64,000 nucleotides of DNA, from assembly GCA_049516835.1 (NCBI GenBank), contig JBEKSR010000023.1:16101-80100 (forward strand). The letters run 5' to 3'. Of this stretch, positions 24,139 to 32,917 are shown in pieces; the stretch's first letter is position 1, and each line of letters opens with the position of its first letter. The notes beneath the pieces were generated by a model, which was given only the letters and a program-made list of their open reading frames with translations, was not told the DNA's origin and searched no databases. The position numbers and the translations under genes were made by a program. Source of the stretch: Fen-178 sp049516835 (lineage in GTDB: Bacteria; Acidobacteriota; Terriglobia; Bryobacterales; Bryobacteraceae).

Positions 24139-26718
24139 ATGCGGCATGCGCTGGCGGCGGCGTGGCTCTCGTGGGGAGCGGCTTTCGGGGCGGGGCTGAC
24201 GCCCTACGGACTGGAATGCGAGGCGCGACGGAATCCAACGGGGATCGACTCGCCAAGACCGCGTCTCAGTTGGAAGCTGAAATCGGACGAGCGGGCGCAA
24301 CAACAGACGGCGTACCAGGTTGTGGCGGCCAGCGCGCCGGAGAAACTGGCGCCGGGCGCCGCGGACTTGTGGGATTCGGGGCGGGTGGCATCCTCGCAAA
24401 CGGCCTGGATTGCGTACGGCGGCGCAAGCCTGCGCTCGTTCCAACGCGGCTGGTGGAAGGTGCGGGTGTGGGACCGCTCCGGCGCGGCATCGGCGTGGAG
24501 CGAAGCGGCCGAGTGGACCATGGCGGTGCTCGACGCGCGGGACTGGAAGGCGTCGTGGATCGCCCACCCGGACCGCAGCCTGCGGGCGGGACCACTACCC
24601 ATTTTTCGGAAAGAGATCGTCATCGACCGGCCGCTGCGGCGCGCTCTGGCGCTGGTCTGCGGGCTCGGATTTCACGAGCTGCGCATCAACGGGGCCAAAG
24701 TGGGCGACCATGAGCTGGCGCCGGCGTGGACCAATTTCCGCGAGACGGTGCTGTACGAAAGCTTCGACGTGACGCCGCTGCTGAAGAGCGGGGCCAATGC
24801 CATCGGGGTGCTGCTGGGCAACGGTTTTTACAACGTGGCGGGCGGCCGGTACGCCAAGTTCACGGGATCGTTCGGGCATCCGCGCCTGCTGTTGCAGTTG
24901 CACCTCGAATTCGAGGATGGGACGGTGCGCGACGTGGGCACCGACCGCTCCTGGCGGGTGCACGACGGCCCGGTGACCTTCACGTGCATTTACGGAGGCG
25001 AGGATTTCGATGCGCGGCTGGAACCGCCGGGGTGGGAGCGGCCGGGGTTCGACGATTCGGCGTGGGAGCGGCCGGTGGGCGTGGAGGGAACGGGCGGGGC
25101 GATGCGCGCGCAATCCAGCCCGCCGGTGCGGGTGCAGGAGACTTTTCGCCCGGTGGGGGTGACGCAGCCAAAGCCCGGCGTGGCGGTCTACGACCTGGGG
25201 CAGAATTTCGCGGGGTGGCCCAGGATTACCGTGAGCGGCCCGGCCGGCGCGCGGGTGCGGATGACTCCGGGCGAGCTGCTGGATGCGGCGGGGCTGGTGA
25301 CGCAGCGCTCGTCGGGAGGGCCGGCTTACTTTACTTACACGCTGAAAGGTGTGGGGCGGGAGACGTGGTCGCCGCGTTTTGCGTATTACGGGTTCCGTTA
25401 CGTGCAAGTGGAAGGCGCGGAGGTTACGGTCCATGCGCTGGAGGGCCAGTTTCTGCACCTGGACGCGGCGCGCGCCGGCCGGTTTGCGTGCTCGAACGAG
25501 CTGTTCAACCGCATCCACAAGCTGATTGACGCGGCCATTCGCAGCAACCTCGAACACGTGGTGACGGACTGCCCGCATCGCGAGAAGCTCGGCTGGCTGG
25601 AAGTGCCGTACCTGATGGGACCGGCGCTGCTTTACGATTGGGACCTGCGCGCGTTTCTGCCGAAAGTGAGCCGCGATATCCGCGAGGCGCAAACCATCGA
25701 CGGGCTGTTTCCCGACATTGCGCCGGAATACGTGGTGTTCGGCGGGGCATTTCGCGATTCGCCGGAATGGGGCAGCACGGGCATCCTGCTTCCCTGGCTG
25801 GCGTGGCAGTGGTATGGAGACCGGCGGCCGCTCGAGGATTCGTACGGCGCGATGAAGAATTACGCCGCGTACCTGGGAACGAAAACGAAAGACCACCTGC
25901 TGGCTTATGGGCTGGGAGACTGGTACGACATCGGTCCCGGCAGCCCGGGGCCTTCCAAACTGACGCCTAACGGCGTGACGGCGACGGCCACATATCACGA
26001 GGACCTGCGCGTGTTGGAACAGGCGGCGCGGCTTCTGGGCAGGGATGCGGACGCGCGCGCCTTCGGCGAGGAAGCGCGCATGGTGCGCGAAGCGTTCCAG
26101 AAGGCCTACACCACCGGCAGCCAGACGGCGCTTGCCATGTCGCTGGTGCTGGGGCTGGCGCCGGAATCGGCCCGGGCCGCGCTGGTCGAGAGGCTGGTGG
26201 CCGACGTGCGCGGTCGTGGCAATCATCCGAGCGCGGGTGACGTGGGACACCGGTACCTGATCGAGGCGCTGATGAATGCCGGGCGCAGCGACGTGGTGTA
26301 CGACATGGCGAGCCGGACCGACCCGCCGAGCTACGGCGCGCAGCTTGCGGCGGGCGCGACATCGTTGACGGAAGCGTGGGACGCCGACGCCCAAAGCTCG
26401 CAGAATCACTGCATGTTGGGCCACGTGGAAGAATGGATCTACGCGGGGCTGGCGGGAATTCGTCCGGATGCGGGGGCGCCGGGGTTGAGCCGCATACGCA
26501 TACGCCCGGAGCCGGTGGGGGATGTGAAGTGGGTGAAGGCGTCCTGGGAGACGTTTCGCGGCCCGGTGGAGGTGAGTTGGCGCATCGAAGGCAGCGCGTT
26601 TCAGTTGAGCGTGGATGTCCCGCCGGGTATGACGGCGGAAGTCTCGGCGCCGGGGCTGCGCGCGGCCGAAATCGGGTCGGGGCATTATGATTTCGAGGGG
26701 AAAAACCTTCAGAAATAG
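24139..26718 (+). CDS. GH78-type alpha-L-rhamnosidase, secreted
   Basis: An 859-residue protein starting at ATG 24139 with a signal peptide (MRHALAAAWLSWGAAFGA). Family landmarks in order: LECEARRNPTGIDSPRPRLSW at the beginning of the N-terminal beta domains, LLGNGFYNVAGGRYAKF, then the catalytic toroid with VTDCPHREKLGWLE, which holds the general-acid region, GLFPDIAPEY and SLTEAWDADAQSSQNH near the end. It would release L-rhamnose from plant or microbial glycans. The next gene, an isomerase-like protein, starts 10 nt downstream, so they form an operon. Confidence 0.9.
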   Translation: MRHALAAAWLSWGAAFGAGLTPYGLECEARRNPTGIDSPRPRLSWKLKSDERAQQQTAYQVVAASAPEKLAPGAADLWDSGRVASSQTAWIAYGGASLRSFQRGWWKVRVWDRSGAASAWSEAAEWTMAVLDARDWKASWIAHPDRSLRAGPLPIFRKEIVIDRPLRRALALVCGLGFHELRINGAKVGDHELAPAWTNFRETVLYESFDVTPLLKSGANAIGVLLGNGFYNVAGGRYAKFTGSFGHPRLLLQLHLEFEDGTVRDVGTDRSWRVHDGPVTFTCIYGGEDFDARLEPPGWERPGFDDSAWERPVGVEGTGGAMRAQSSPPVRVQETFRPVGVTQPKPGVAVYDLGQNFAGWPRITVSGPAGARVRMTPGELLDAAGLVTQRSSGGPAYFTYTLKGVGRETWSPRFAYYGFRYVQVEGAEVTVHALEGQFLHLDAARAGRFACSNELFNRIHKLIDAAIRSNLEHVVTDCPHREKLGWLEVPYLMGPALLYDWDLRAFLPKVSRDIREAQTIDGLFPDIAPEYVVFGGAFRDSPEWGSTGILLPWLAWQWYGDRRPLEDSYGAMKNYAAYLGTKTKDHLLAYGLGDWYDIGPGSPGPSKLTPNGVTATATYHEDLRVLEQAARLLGRDADARAFGEEARMVREAFQKAYTTGSQTALAMSLVLGLAPESARAALVERLVADVRGRGNHPSAGDVGHRYLIEALMNAGRSDVVYDMASRTDPPSYGAQLAAGATSLTEAWDADAQSSQNHCMLGHVEEWIYAGLAGIRPDAGAPGLSRIRIRPEPVGDVKWVKASWETFRGPVEVSWRIEGSAFQLSVDVPPGMTAEVSAPGLRAAEIGSGHYDFEGKNLQK

Positions 26719-26728
26719 AGCAAAACTT

Positions 26729-28153
26729 ATGTTTCCGTTATCTTCGTTGCGTCCGGACCTTCGCCCGCGGGTGGGAGTGTTCGGCATCGGCCTGGCGGCC
26801 TACTGGCCGCAGTTTTCGGGATTGAAAGAGCGCCTGGCGGGTTACCAGGAAGGGGTGGAGCGGCGGCTGGAAGCGCTGGGAGCGGACGTGGTTTCGGCGG
26901 GGCTGGTGGATACGGCGCCGGCGGCCCACGCCGCGGGGGAACTACTGGCGAAGAGCGGGGTGGACCTGATCGTCTGCTACGTGGGCACGTACGCAACTGC
27001 GAGCCAGGTGTTGCCCGTGGTGCAGCACTGCGGCAAGCGGGTGCTGGTGCTCAACCTGCAGCCGTCGAGCGCGTTGGATTACGCCAACACCGACACCGGC
27101 GAGTGGCTGGCAAACTGTTCGGTGTGCTGTGTACCCGAGATTTCCAACGCGTTTGCGCGGGCGCGCATTCCTTTCCAGGTGGTCTCGGGAACGCTCGCGG
27201 GAGAGAAGCCGTGGCGGGAGATCGCCGAGTGGCTGGACGCCGCGCGCGCCGTCGCCGCGCTGCGCCAGGCGCGCATCGGGTTCCTCGGCCATACTTACCC
27301 CGGCATGTTGGATCTGTATTCGGACTTCACCATGGTCCAGGCCCAGACCGGCGCGCACATCGAGGTGCTGGAGATGTGCGACCTGGAGAAGCGATTGCCG
27401 CAGCCGCGCGAGGCGCCGGTGATGGTGCGGTTGGGAGAAGCGCGCGCCGTTTTCGACGTGGCCGATTCGGTGGCGGGCGACGACCTGACGTGGGCCGCGC
27501 AGGTCTCGGTGGCGCTGGATCGGCTGGTGGCGGATTTCGGCTTGCAGGGGCTTTCCTATTACTACCGTGGGCTCGATGCCAACCCCTACGAGCGCCTCGG
27601 CGCCGGCCTCATCCTGGGCAATTCGCTGCTGACGGCGCGCGGCGTTCCGGCGAGCGGCGAGGGCGATCTGAAGAACTGCCTGGCGATGTTCCTGCTCGAC
27701 CGGCTGGATGCGGGGGGATCGTTCACGGAATTCTGCGCCATGGATTTCGACGAGGGGTTTGTGCTGATGGGCCACGACGGGCCGGGCCATATTGCCATCA
27801 GCGACGAGAAGCCGGTGCTGAGAGGGTTGGGCCTCTATCACGGCAAGCGCGGCTATGGCGTGTCGGTGGAATTCAAGGTGAAGGTGGGGCCGGTGACGAT
27901 TCTGGGAGTGACGCAAACGGCCGAGGGCCGGCTCAAACTGCTGGCGGCGGAAGGCGAGTCGCTGCCGGGGCCGATTCTGCGCGTGGGAAACACGAATTCG
28001 CGGTTACGGTTCTCGCTGCCGCCCGATGAATTCGTGAACGCGTGGTGCGCGGAAGGGCCGACCCACCATTGCGCGCTGGGCGTGGGACACGTGGCTGGAC
28101 GGCTGCGGAAGGTGTCCCGGTTGTGCGGGATTCCGCTGGCGGGGGTGGGGTGA
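26729..28153 (+). CDS. L-fucose/L-arabinose isomerase-like protein
   Basis: A 474-residue soluble protein from ATG 26729. The N-terminal Rossmann-like part (RVGVFGIGLAAYWPQF, VDLIVCYVGTYATASQ) and the region ARIGFLGHTYPGMLDLYSD are like the FucI/AraA family. The C-terminal part has FDEGFVLMGHDGPGH, a likely metal-binding segment. It follows the rhamnosidase by 10 nt, so its substrate may be rhamnose or a linked deoxysugar, but the sequence does not fix it. A start 42 nt earlier would overlap the rhamnosidase. Confidence 0.78.
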   Translation: MFPLSSLRPDLRPRVGVFGIGLAAYWPQFSGLKERLAGYQEGVERRLEALGADVVSAGLVDTAPAAHAAGELLAKSGVDLIVCYVGTYATASQVLPVVQHCGKRVLVLNLQPSSALDYANTDTGEWLANCSVCCVPEISNAFARARIPFQVVSGTLAGEKPWREIAEWLDAARAVAALRQARIGFLGHTYPGMLDLYSDFTMVQAQTGAHIEVLEMCDLEKRLPQPREAPVMVRLGEARAVFDVADSVAGDDLTWAAQVSVALDRLVADFGLQGLSYYYRGLDANPYERLGAGLILGNSLLTARGVPASGEGDLKNCLAMFLLDRLDAGGSFTEFCAMDFDEGFVLMGHDGPGHIAISDEKPVLRGLGLYHGKRGYGVSVEFKVKVGPVTILGVTQTAEGRLKLLAAEGESLPGPILRVGNTNSRLRFSLPPDEFVNAWCAEGPTHHCALGVGHVAGRLRKVSRLCGIPLAGVG

Positions 28154-28180
28154 GGGGTCGCTATTGTTGGCCGTCATGAT

Positions 28181-28477
28181 TCAGAAGCCATTGAGGCGGT
28201 GCTCTCTGGCCGCGGCGCGCATCGCCAGGAAAGCGGAAAGTTTCATGGGCGGACCAGGGCCAGTATCCAACTGTCGCCCGACGGCCTTCTGGTACTGGCG
28301 CAAGATGTCCAGGCGCCGGCGCCGGTCCAGGGGGCAACTCTCGATATCGAGCAGAAGATCGATCTCCCATGTCTGAAACACGTTGCGCGTGATGGCCCCG
28401 CGCATGATCTCCCCCATCAGCCGGTTGAACCGGTTGAGCGTCAGCTCCTGCTCGACGAGGTCGTCCGCCTCCGTCAT
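28181..28477 (-). CDS. Small hypothetical protein
   Basis: A 98-residue, mostly helical, charged protein (LVEQELTLNRFNRLMGEIMRG, WEIDLLLDIESCPLDRRRRL, DILRQYQKAVGRQL). No signal peptide or membrane helix. I do not recognise the family. It is convergent with the isomerase and divergent from rpiB. The real-looking amino-acid composition supports coding. Confidence 0.6.
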   Translation of the reverse strand: MTEADDLVEQELTLNRFNRLMGEIMRGAITRNVFQTWEIDLLLDIESCPLDRRRRLDILRQYQKAVGRQLDTGPGPPMKLSAFLAMRAAAREHRLNGF

Positions 28478-28529
28478 AGTTGACTAATCGGCGGCTTTCG
28501 GCAGAAGGATTAGGGTGGCTTCCCGCTGG

Positions 28530-28535
28530 TATCAT
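28530..28535 (+). promoter_or_regulatory. -10 box 8 nt before rpiB
   Basis: TATCAT ends 8 nt before ATG 28544. No Shine-Dalgarno is present, so the rpiB mRNA is probably leaderless. Confidence 0.4.
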
Positions 28536-28543
28536 GGATCTCG

Positions 28544-28996
28544 ATGAACCTGGCTGTTGCAAGCGACCATGGCGGCTTCCCGCTGAAGGCCCGTGTGATT
28601 GAGGAACTGCGCAAACTGGGCCACCAGGCGGCCGACCTGGGCACCGACTCCACGGAGGCCGTGGACTACCCCGACTACGCGCGCGCGGTCGCCCAGGCCG
28701 TGCTCGAAGGCCGGGCCGAGCGGGCGGTACTGATCTGCGGCAGCGGCGCCGGGGCCTCGGTGGCCGCCAACAAGTTTCGCGGAATCCGCGCCGCCACCTG
28801 CCACGACAGCTACTCCGCCCGCCAGTGCGTCGAAGACGACGACGTGAACGTGCTCTGCCTGGGCGCGCGCGTGATCGGCCCCGAGCTGGCCGCCGATCTG
28901 GTGCGCGACTACGTGAATGCGCGTTTCTCCGGGGCCGAGCGCCACCGCCGGCGCCTGGGGGAAATCGCGGCTTTCGAAGCCAATTTCGGCAAGTGA
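28544..28996 (+). CDS. rpiB: Ribose-5-phosphate isomerase B
   Basis: A 150-residue RpiB/LacAB-family enzyme interconverting ribose-5-phosphate and ribulose-5-phosphate in the pentose phosphate pathway. Active-site elements are ASDHGG (Asp8, His9), the catalytic Cys65 in ICGSGAGASVAANKF and His87 in TCHDSYSA. The yjbQ gene follows after 3 nt, suggesting an operon. The -10 box lies 8 nt before ATG. Confidence 0.95.
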   Translation: MNLAVASDHGGFPLKARVIEELRKLGHQAADLGTDSTEAVDYPDYARAVAQAVLEGRAERAVLICGSGAGASVAANKFRGIRAATCHDSYSARQCVEDDDVNVLCLGARVIGPELAADLVRDYVNARFSGAERHRRRLGEIAAFEANFGK

Positions 28997-28999
28997 ACC

Positions 29000-29419
29000 A
29001 TGGCAACCTATCAGACGGACTTCCGGATCTCGACGCGGGGCCGGTGCGACGTGCTGGACATCACCTCGCAGGTTTCGGGCGCGGTCTCCGCGAGTGGGAT
29101 GCACACGGGCATCGTCAATATCTCCGGGGTTGGTTCGACGCTCGGCATCACGACCCTGGAATTCGAACCCGGCTGCGCAGCGGATTTGAAGCGCGCCCTG
29201 GAGAAGATTGCGCCCTCCAACACCGATTACGCCCACAACGCGCGCTGGGGCGACGAAAATGGCTACGCGCACCTGCGGAGCGCGCTGATGGGCACCGCCA
29301 AGAGTTTTCCCGTTGCCAGCGGCCGGGTGCTGATCGGAACCTGGCAACAGATCGTGCTGTGCGATTTCGACGACCGCCCGCGTGACCGCCAGATCGTGGT
29401 CACGGTGGTGGGGGAATAA
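29000..29419 (+). CDS. yjbQ: YjbQ-family (UPF0047) protein
   Basis: A 139-residue protein. Family motifs: DITSQVSGAVSASGMHTGIVNI, TLEFEPG and a cluster with NARWGDENGYAHLRSALMGT (His, Asp and Glu of the putative metal site), then GTWQQIVLCDFDDRPRDRQI. Some relatives show weak thiamin-phosphate synthase activity in E. coli, but the physiological role is unsettled. It starts 3 nt after rpiB. Confidence 0.92.
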   Translation: MATYQTDFRISTRGRCDVLDITSQVSGAVSASGMHTGIVNISGVGSTLGITTLEFEPGCAADLKRALEKIAPSNTDYAHNARWGDENGYAHLRSALMGTAKSFPVASGRVLIGTWQQIVLCDFDDRPRDRQIVVTVVGE

Positions 29420-29432
29420 GGTCAAGCGCCGC

Positions 29433-29462
29433 TTGACCGGTGCGTGTACTAGCTGTCATAAT
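29433..29462 (+). promoter_or_regulatory. Sigma70 promoter of the GntR/ABC operon
   Basis: TTGACC (29433-29438), an 18-nt spacer and CATAAT (29457-29462). The start codon GTG at 29470 is 7 nt beyond the -10, so the mRNA begins at the start codon. An earlier in-frame GTG at 29440 lies inside the promoter and is excluded. Confidence 0.65.
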
Positions 29463-29469
29463 ACAGCCA

Positions 29470-29859
29470 GTGATCCCGTTTCGCCTGTCGTTTCAGCCCG
29501 GCATCTCGCTCTACGAGCAGGTGGTGTATGCCGCCAAGAAGGCCATGGTCTCCGGAAAGATGCGGCCCGGCGACCCGTTCCCTTCGGTGCGCGCGCTCAG
29601 CAAGGAGCTGAAGATCAATCCCAACACGGCGCACAAGGTGATCACACAACTGGTGGCGGAAGGGCTGATCGAAGTCCATTCCGGCACCGGCACGGTGGTG
29701 GCCCGGCAGGCCGCGTCGACCGCGGCGGAGCGCGGCAATCTGCTCAACAAAGAGCTCGAGCAATTGGTGGTGGAGGCCAAGAAGCTCGGCCTGGAACTCG
29801 ACGATGTCGCGGCGGCCGTCGCCCAGCACTGGAAGCGTTTGGATGGGAGCAAGACATGA
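29470..29859 (+). CDS. GntR-family regulator (YtrA type)
   Basis: A 129-residue regulator. The winged helix contains SLYEQVVYAAKKAMVSGKMRPG, FPSVRALSKELKINPNTAHK and GLIEVHSGTGTVV, and there is only a short helical tail (about 45 residues) in place of a ligand domain, as in the YtrA subfamily. These regulators usually control the ABC transporter encoded downstream. Its TGA overlaps the transporter ATG by 4 nt. Likely leaderless, with its own promoter. Confidence 0.9.
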   Translation: MIPFRLSFQPGISLYEQVVYAAKKAMVSGKMRPGDPFPSVRALSKELKINPNTAHKVITQLVAEGLIEVHSGTGTVVARQAASTAAERGNLLNKELEQLVVEAKKLGLELDDVAAAVAQHWKRLDGSKT

Positions 29860-30755
29860 GCGACATCTTACGAACCGTCGATCTCTCGAAGCGATTCCGC
29901 CAGAACGTGGCCCTCGATCGCATGAACATGGATGTGCCCGAGGGCAGCATCTACGGCCTGGTCGGCCCGAATGGAGCGGGTAAGACCACCACCATCAAGC
30001 TGCTCATGAATCTCTATGAACCCACCGCGGGGCGGGCGGAGGTTTTCGGCCACGACTCCCGGCGGCTCTCTCCGCGGGATTTCGCGCAAATCGGCTACGT
30101 GTCGGAGAACCAGGAAATGCCGGAGTGGATGACGGTGGAATACTTCATGACCTATCTCAAGCCGTTCTATCCGAGCTGGGACGACGCGCGCGCCGCCGAG
30201 CTGCTGCGCCAGTTCGATCTGCCGCCCGGCCGCAAGCTGCGGCATTTGTCGCACGGAATGCGAAGGAAGGCGGCCCTGGCGTCCTCCCTCGCCTACCGGC
30301 CGCGGCTGATTGTTCTCGACGAGCCGTTCACCGGCCTCGACGCCCTGGTGCGCGATGAGCTGATCGAGGGCGTCCTGGGAAACGCCGAGGGCGCCACCAT
30401 CCTGATCTCGTCGCACGACCTGGCGGAGATCGAAAGCTTCGCCAGCCATATCGGCTACCTGGACCGCGGGCGCCTGCAATTCTCCGAAGAGATGGCTTCG
30501 CTGACCGAGCGTTTTCGCGAGATCGAGCTCACTATTGCGGCGCCGTCGCCTCTGCCGGCGCCGTGGCCGGCGGCCTGGGTGAACGCGGAGCAGTCCGCGG
30601 CGGTGGTTCGCTTCGTCGACACACAGTTCCAGCAGGACCGCACCATGGCCGAAATCCGCCGCTTGTTCGGCGAGGTTCGGGAGATCGCGGTGAACCCCAT
30701 GCCGCTGCGGGCAATTTTCGTAACCCTGGCCAAGGCCGGCCGAAAGGCGGCATAG
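29856..30755 (+). CDS. ABC transporter ATP-binding protein
   Basis: A 299-residue ATPase with Walker A GPNGAGKTTTIK, a signature segment LSHGMRRKAALAS, Walker B RLIVLDEPFTGLD and the switch His in SSHDLAEIE. The tail after residue 220 is not conserved and may contact the permease. It is coupled to GntR (ATGA overlap) and followed 3 nt later by the membrane subunit. This is the YtrB-like arrangement, usually an exporter of peptides or antibiotics. Confidence 0.93.
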   Translation: MSDILRTVDLSKRFRQNVALDRMNMDVPEGSIYGLVGPNGAGKTTTIKLLMNLYEPTAGRAEVFGHDSRRLSPRDFAQIGYVSENQEMPEWMTVEYFMTYLKPFYPSWDDARAAELLRQFDLPPGRKLRHLSHGMRRKAALASSLAYRPRLIVLDEPFTGLDALVRDELIEGVLGNAEGATILISSHDLAEIESFASHIGYLDRGRLQFSEEMASLTERFREIELTIAAPSPLPAPWPAAWVNAEQSAAVVRFVDTQFQQDRTMAEIRRLFGEVREIAVNPMPLRAIFVTLAKAGRKAA

Positions 30756-30758
30756 AAC

Positions 30759-32192
30759 ATGCGACAAGCGCTTCACATCTTCAAAAAGGACGCTCGGCAC
30801 CTGTGGATCGAGATCGCCGTGACCCTGTTGGTGGTGGCGGCATTCACCTTTACGAGCGCCCGCCGGGCGTTCTGGATGGCGGACCCCGTGGTGAACCGCA
30901 ACGTGGCCGGGATGCTGTTGACCTTCCTGTTGCCGCTGGCCTGGTGGATCCTCATCGCCCGCCTGGTTCACGCCGAAACCCTCCCCGGCGACCGTCAATT
31001 TTGGACCACGCGCCCCTACGCATGGAAAAGCCTGCTGGCGGCCAAGGCGCTCTTCGTCGCGGCCTTTGTCAATCTTCCCCTGCTCGCGGCCCACATTGCG
31101 ATCCTCCTCGCCTATGGCTTCAATCCGCTGGCGGAGATCCCCGGCCTCCTTTGGAGCCAGGTGCTGATCACGGCCGTATTGGTGCTGCCGATAGCCGCGC
31201 TTTCGGCCCTGACCACGGGATTCGTCCAACTCCTGATTACAGGCTCGGTGCTTTGTCTGGCGCTCGTGGCATGGAATATCGGTATGCCCTCCGCGGGTCT
31301 CGATGCGGGGTGGCGCGCGTTGGAGTGGATCCGGTCTTACTACGAGATCGCGGTGTTGGCCCTGGCCGCGCTGGCAATCCTGGTCTGGCAATATGCGCGC
31401 AGAAGAACCGCCGCCGCTCGATGGCTGGCGGTGGCCGCCGTGGTCCTGATGGCGCTGGACGTGCTGATTCCGTGGACCGCGGCGTTCGCACTTCAATCCC
31501 GCCTGTCCAAGCAGCCAATCGACCCCGCCTCGCTGCGCATCGATTTCGACTCCGCCAAGCAGTGGGCGGCCCGCGCTCTGATCGAAAAAGGCGACCGCGT
31601 ATGGATCGAGATCCCCATCACGATCGCCGGGATTCCCGCTGGCATGAGTCCCAGGTACGATGGCGCCATCATGGCCATCGAGGCGTCCGATGGGTCCACG
31701 TGGCCAGCGGACCAGCAGCCGTGGAGCCACGTCACCACTAGAGACCAGGTTCTGTGGTTGCAAGCCACCGTGGACGGCGGGTTCTACCGGAAGGTGAAGG
31801 ACCAGCCGGTGAAACTCCGCGGCGCGATGTATCTCACTCTATACGGCAACCTGCGAGTCACCGAGGTCCCATTCTCGGCCCCGCCCATGGCGGTGCCTGG
31901 CAGGGGTCTTTGTACGGCAACCCCCGGAGCCGGGAGGAAGAGTTATTACCTCATTTGCAGCTCTGTGTTCCTCGATCCGGAAGGCCCGGCGACCTATTCC
32001 CCGTTCCCGGCCGACCTGGCCCTCGACCCCGTCAACAGCCACCGTACGTACATAGCCGCATTCTACTACCCATTCGCCGCGTTTACCGCGGCGACGGTTG
32101 GGACTACCGAACCGCTCGCGCACCTCCGCCGCGATTTCGAGATCGGCGGCCTGCGCCTGGGCGATTTCGAAGTACGGCAGAGGGTCCCCTAA
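30759..32192 (+). CDS. ABC transporter membrane subunit, unusual long form
   Basis: A 477-residue protein. The first half has about six hydrophobic helices (IEIAVTLLVVAAFTF, GMLLTFLLPLAWWILIA, WKSLLAAKALFVAAFV and others). The second half from about residue 245 is hydrophilic and beta-rich (IDPASLRIDFDSAKQWAARA), likely outside the membrane. It is next to the ATPase gene. The end overlaps the convergent vapC stop by 4 nt. The transported substrate is unknown. Confidence 0.8.
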   Translation: MRQALHIFKKDARHLWIEIAVTLLVVAAFTFTSARRAFWMADPVVNRNVAGMLLTFLLPLAWWILIARLVHAETLPGDRQFWTTRPYAWKSLLAAKALFVAAFVNLPLLAAHIAILLAYGFNPLAEIPGLLWSQVLITAVLVLPIAALSALTTGFVQLLITGSVLCLALVAWNIGMPSAGLDAGWRALEWIRSYYEIAVLALAALAILVWQYARRRTAAARWLAVAAVVLMALDVLIPWTAAFALQSRLSKQPIDPASLRIDFDSAKQWAARALIEKGDRVWIEIPITIAGIPAGMSPRYDGAIMAIEASDGSTWPADQQPWSHVTTRDQVLWLQATVDGGFYRKVKDQPVKLRGAMYLTLYGNLRVTEVPFSAPPMAVPGRGLCTATPGAGRKSYYLICSSVFLDPEGPATYSPFPADLALDPVNSHRTYIAAFYYPFAAFTAATVGTTEPLAHLRRDFEIGGLRLGDFEVRQRVP

Positions 32193-32581
32193 TACCAGTC
32201 CAGCAAGCGAAGTCCGCGGACTCTCGAGAATTCCTTCGTGTTGTGCGTCACCAGCGTTGCCGAATGCGCCAGGGCGGTGCCCGCGATCAGCGTGTCGATC
32301 GGGCCGATGCCGCTACCGGCTTTCTCCAACTGCGCCCTGAGTTCGGCCGACGCGCTCGCCGCACGCTCATCCAACGGCAAAATGTGAACGACTTCGAGAA
32401 GGGCGTCCAGCGATTCCCGCCGTTGGCGAGGGCGTGAGGACCGGGCGATGCCAACTTCCAGTTCATACAGGACCACGGCGGGAATGGCGATGTCGCGGGG
32501 CGCTTCCTTCCCCAGGTTTTCGGCCACTCGGCCCATCCCCTTGAAAAAGTAGATGACGGTGTTGGTATCGAGAGCCAGCAC
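32189..32581 (-). CDS. VapC-type PIN toxin
   Basis: A 130-residue PIN-domain RNase. Acidic residues: Asp5 in LALDTNTVIYF, Glu in VVLYELEVGI, Asp in GPIDTLIAGTAL, and the THNTKEF segment near the end. It starts at GTG 32581 directly after the antitoxin stop (TGAGTG). The 3' end overlaps the permease gene on the other strand by 4 nt. Confidence 0.9.
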   Translation of the reverse strand: MLALDTNTVIYFFKGMGRVAENLGKEAPRDIAIPAVVLYELEVGIARSSRPRQRRESLDALLEVVHILPLDERAASASAELRAQLEKAGSGIGPIDTLIAGTALAHSATLVTHNTKEFSRVRGLRLLDWY

Positions 32582-32812
32582 TCAGAGGCGCTCCCGCCGA
32601 TCGTCGCCCTTCTGACCCTCCCTGAGTTCCTCGGCCAAAGGAAAGTCCGGCCACGAGCCGGCCAGATCCAGAACGTGTTGCGGCCAGGTAGTTGCGGTCT
32701 TTTCGCGGATCACTCCCGAGATCCACCTGCTCAGAGAGTCTCCGCTGGCGTCCGCAGCCGCCCGGGCGCGTTTCTCGGTGTCGTCGTCCAGGTAGATGGT
32801 GACTTGCGACAT
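32582..32812 (-). CDS. Ribbon-helix-helix antitoxin (VapB-like)
   Basis: A 76-residue protein. The N-terminus QVTIYLDDDTEKRARAAADASG is a ribbon-helix-helix DNA-binding fold; the C-terminal half (WPQHVLDLAGSWPDFPLAEELRE) would bind the toxin. ATG 32812 was chosen; an upstream GTG at 32827 adds 5 residues and lies directly at the expected transcription start after TATAGT (32837-32832), so either start would be nearly leaderless. Confidence 0.8.
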   Translation of the reverse strand: MSQVTIYLDDDTEKRARAAADASGDSLSRWISGVIREKTATTWPQHVLDLAGSWPDFPLAEELREGQKGDDRRERL

Positions 32813-32845
32813 ATAGGATAGGTCCACCTATACTATAGCAGAGAG

Positions 32846-32917
32846 ACAGGGGCCTGACCGCTCTGTCCGCGCGGCGCAAAAAGGCTGCGCCTTGGGACAG
32901 AGTGGTCAGGCCCCTGT
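32846..32917. repeat. Long hairpin overlapping the glnD 3' end
   Basis: Arms of 23 nt at 32846-32868 and 32895-32917 are complementary at 22 of 23 positions. The loop carries a second stem, GGCGC with GCGCC. The right arm includes the glnD stop codon. It could fold as a strong RNA hairpin on either strand and act as a bidirectional terminator between glnD and vapB. Confidence 0.7.

Noticed and set aside
24595..26787. 730-codon minus-strand frame over the rhamnosidase
   Set aside because: Shadow of the GH78 gene; no start signal and low-complexity composition.
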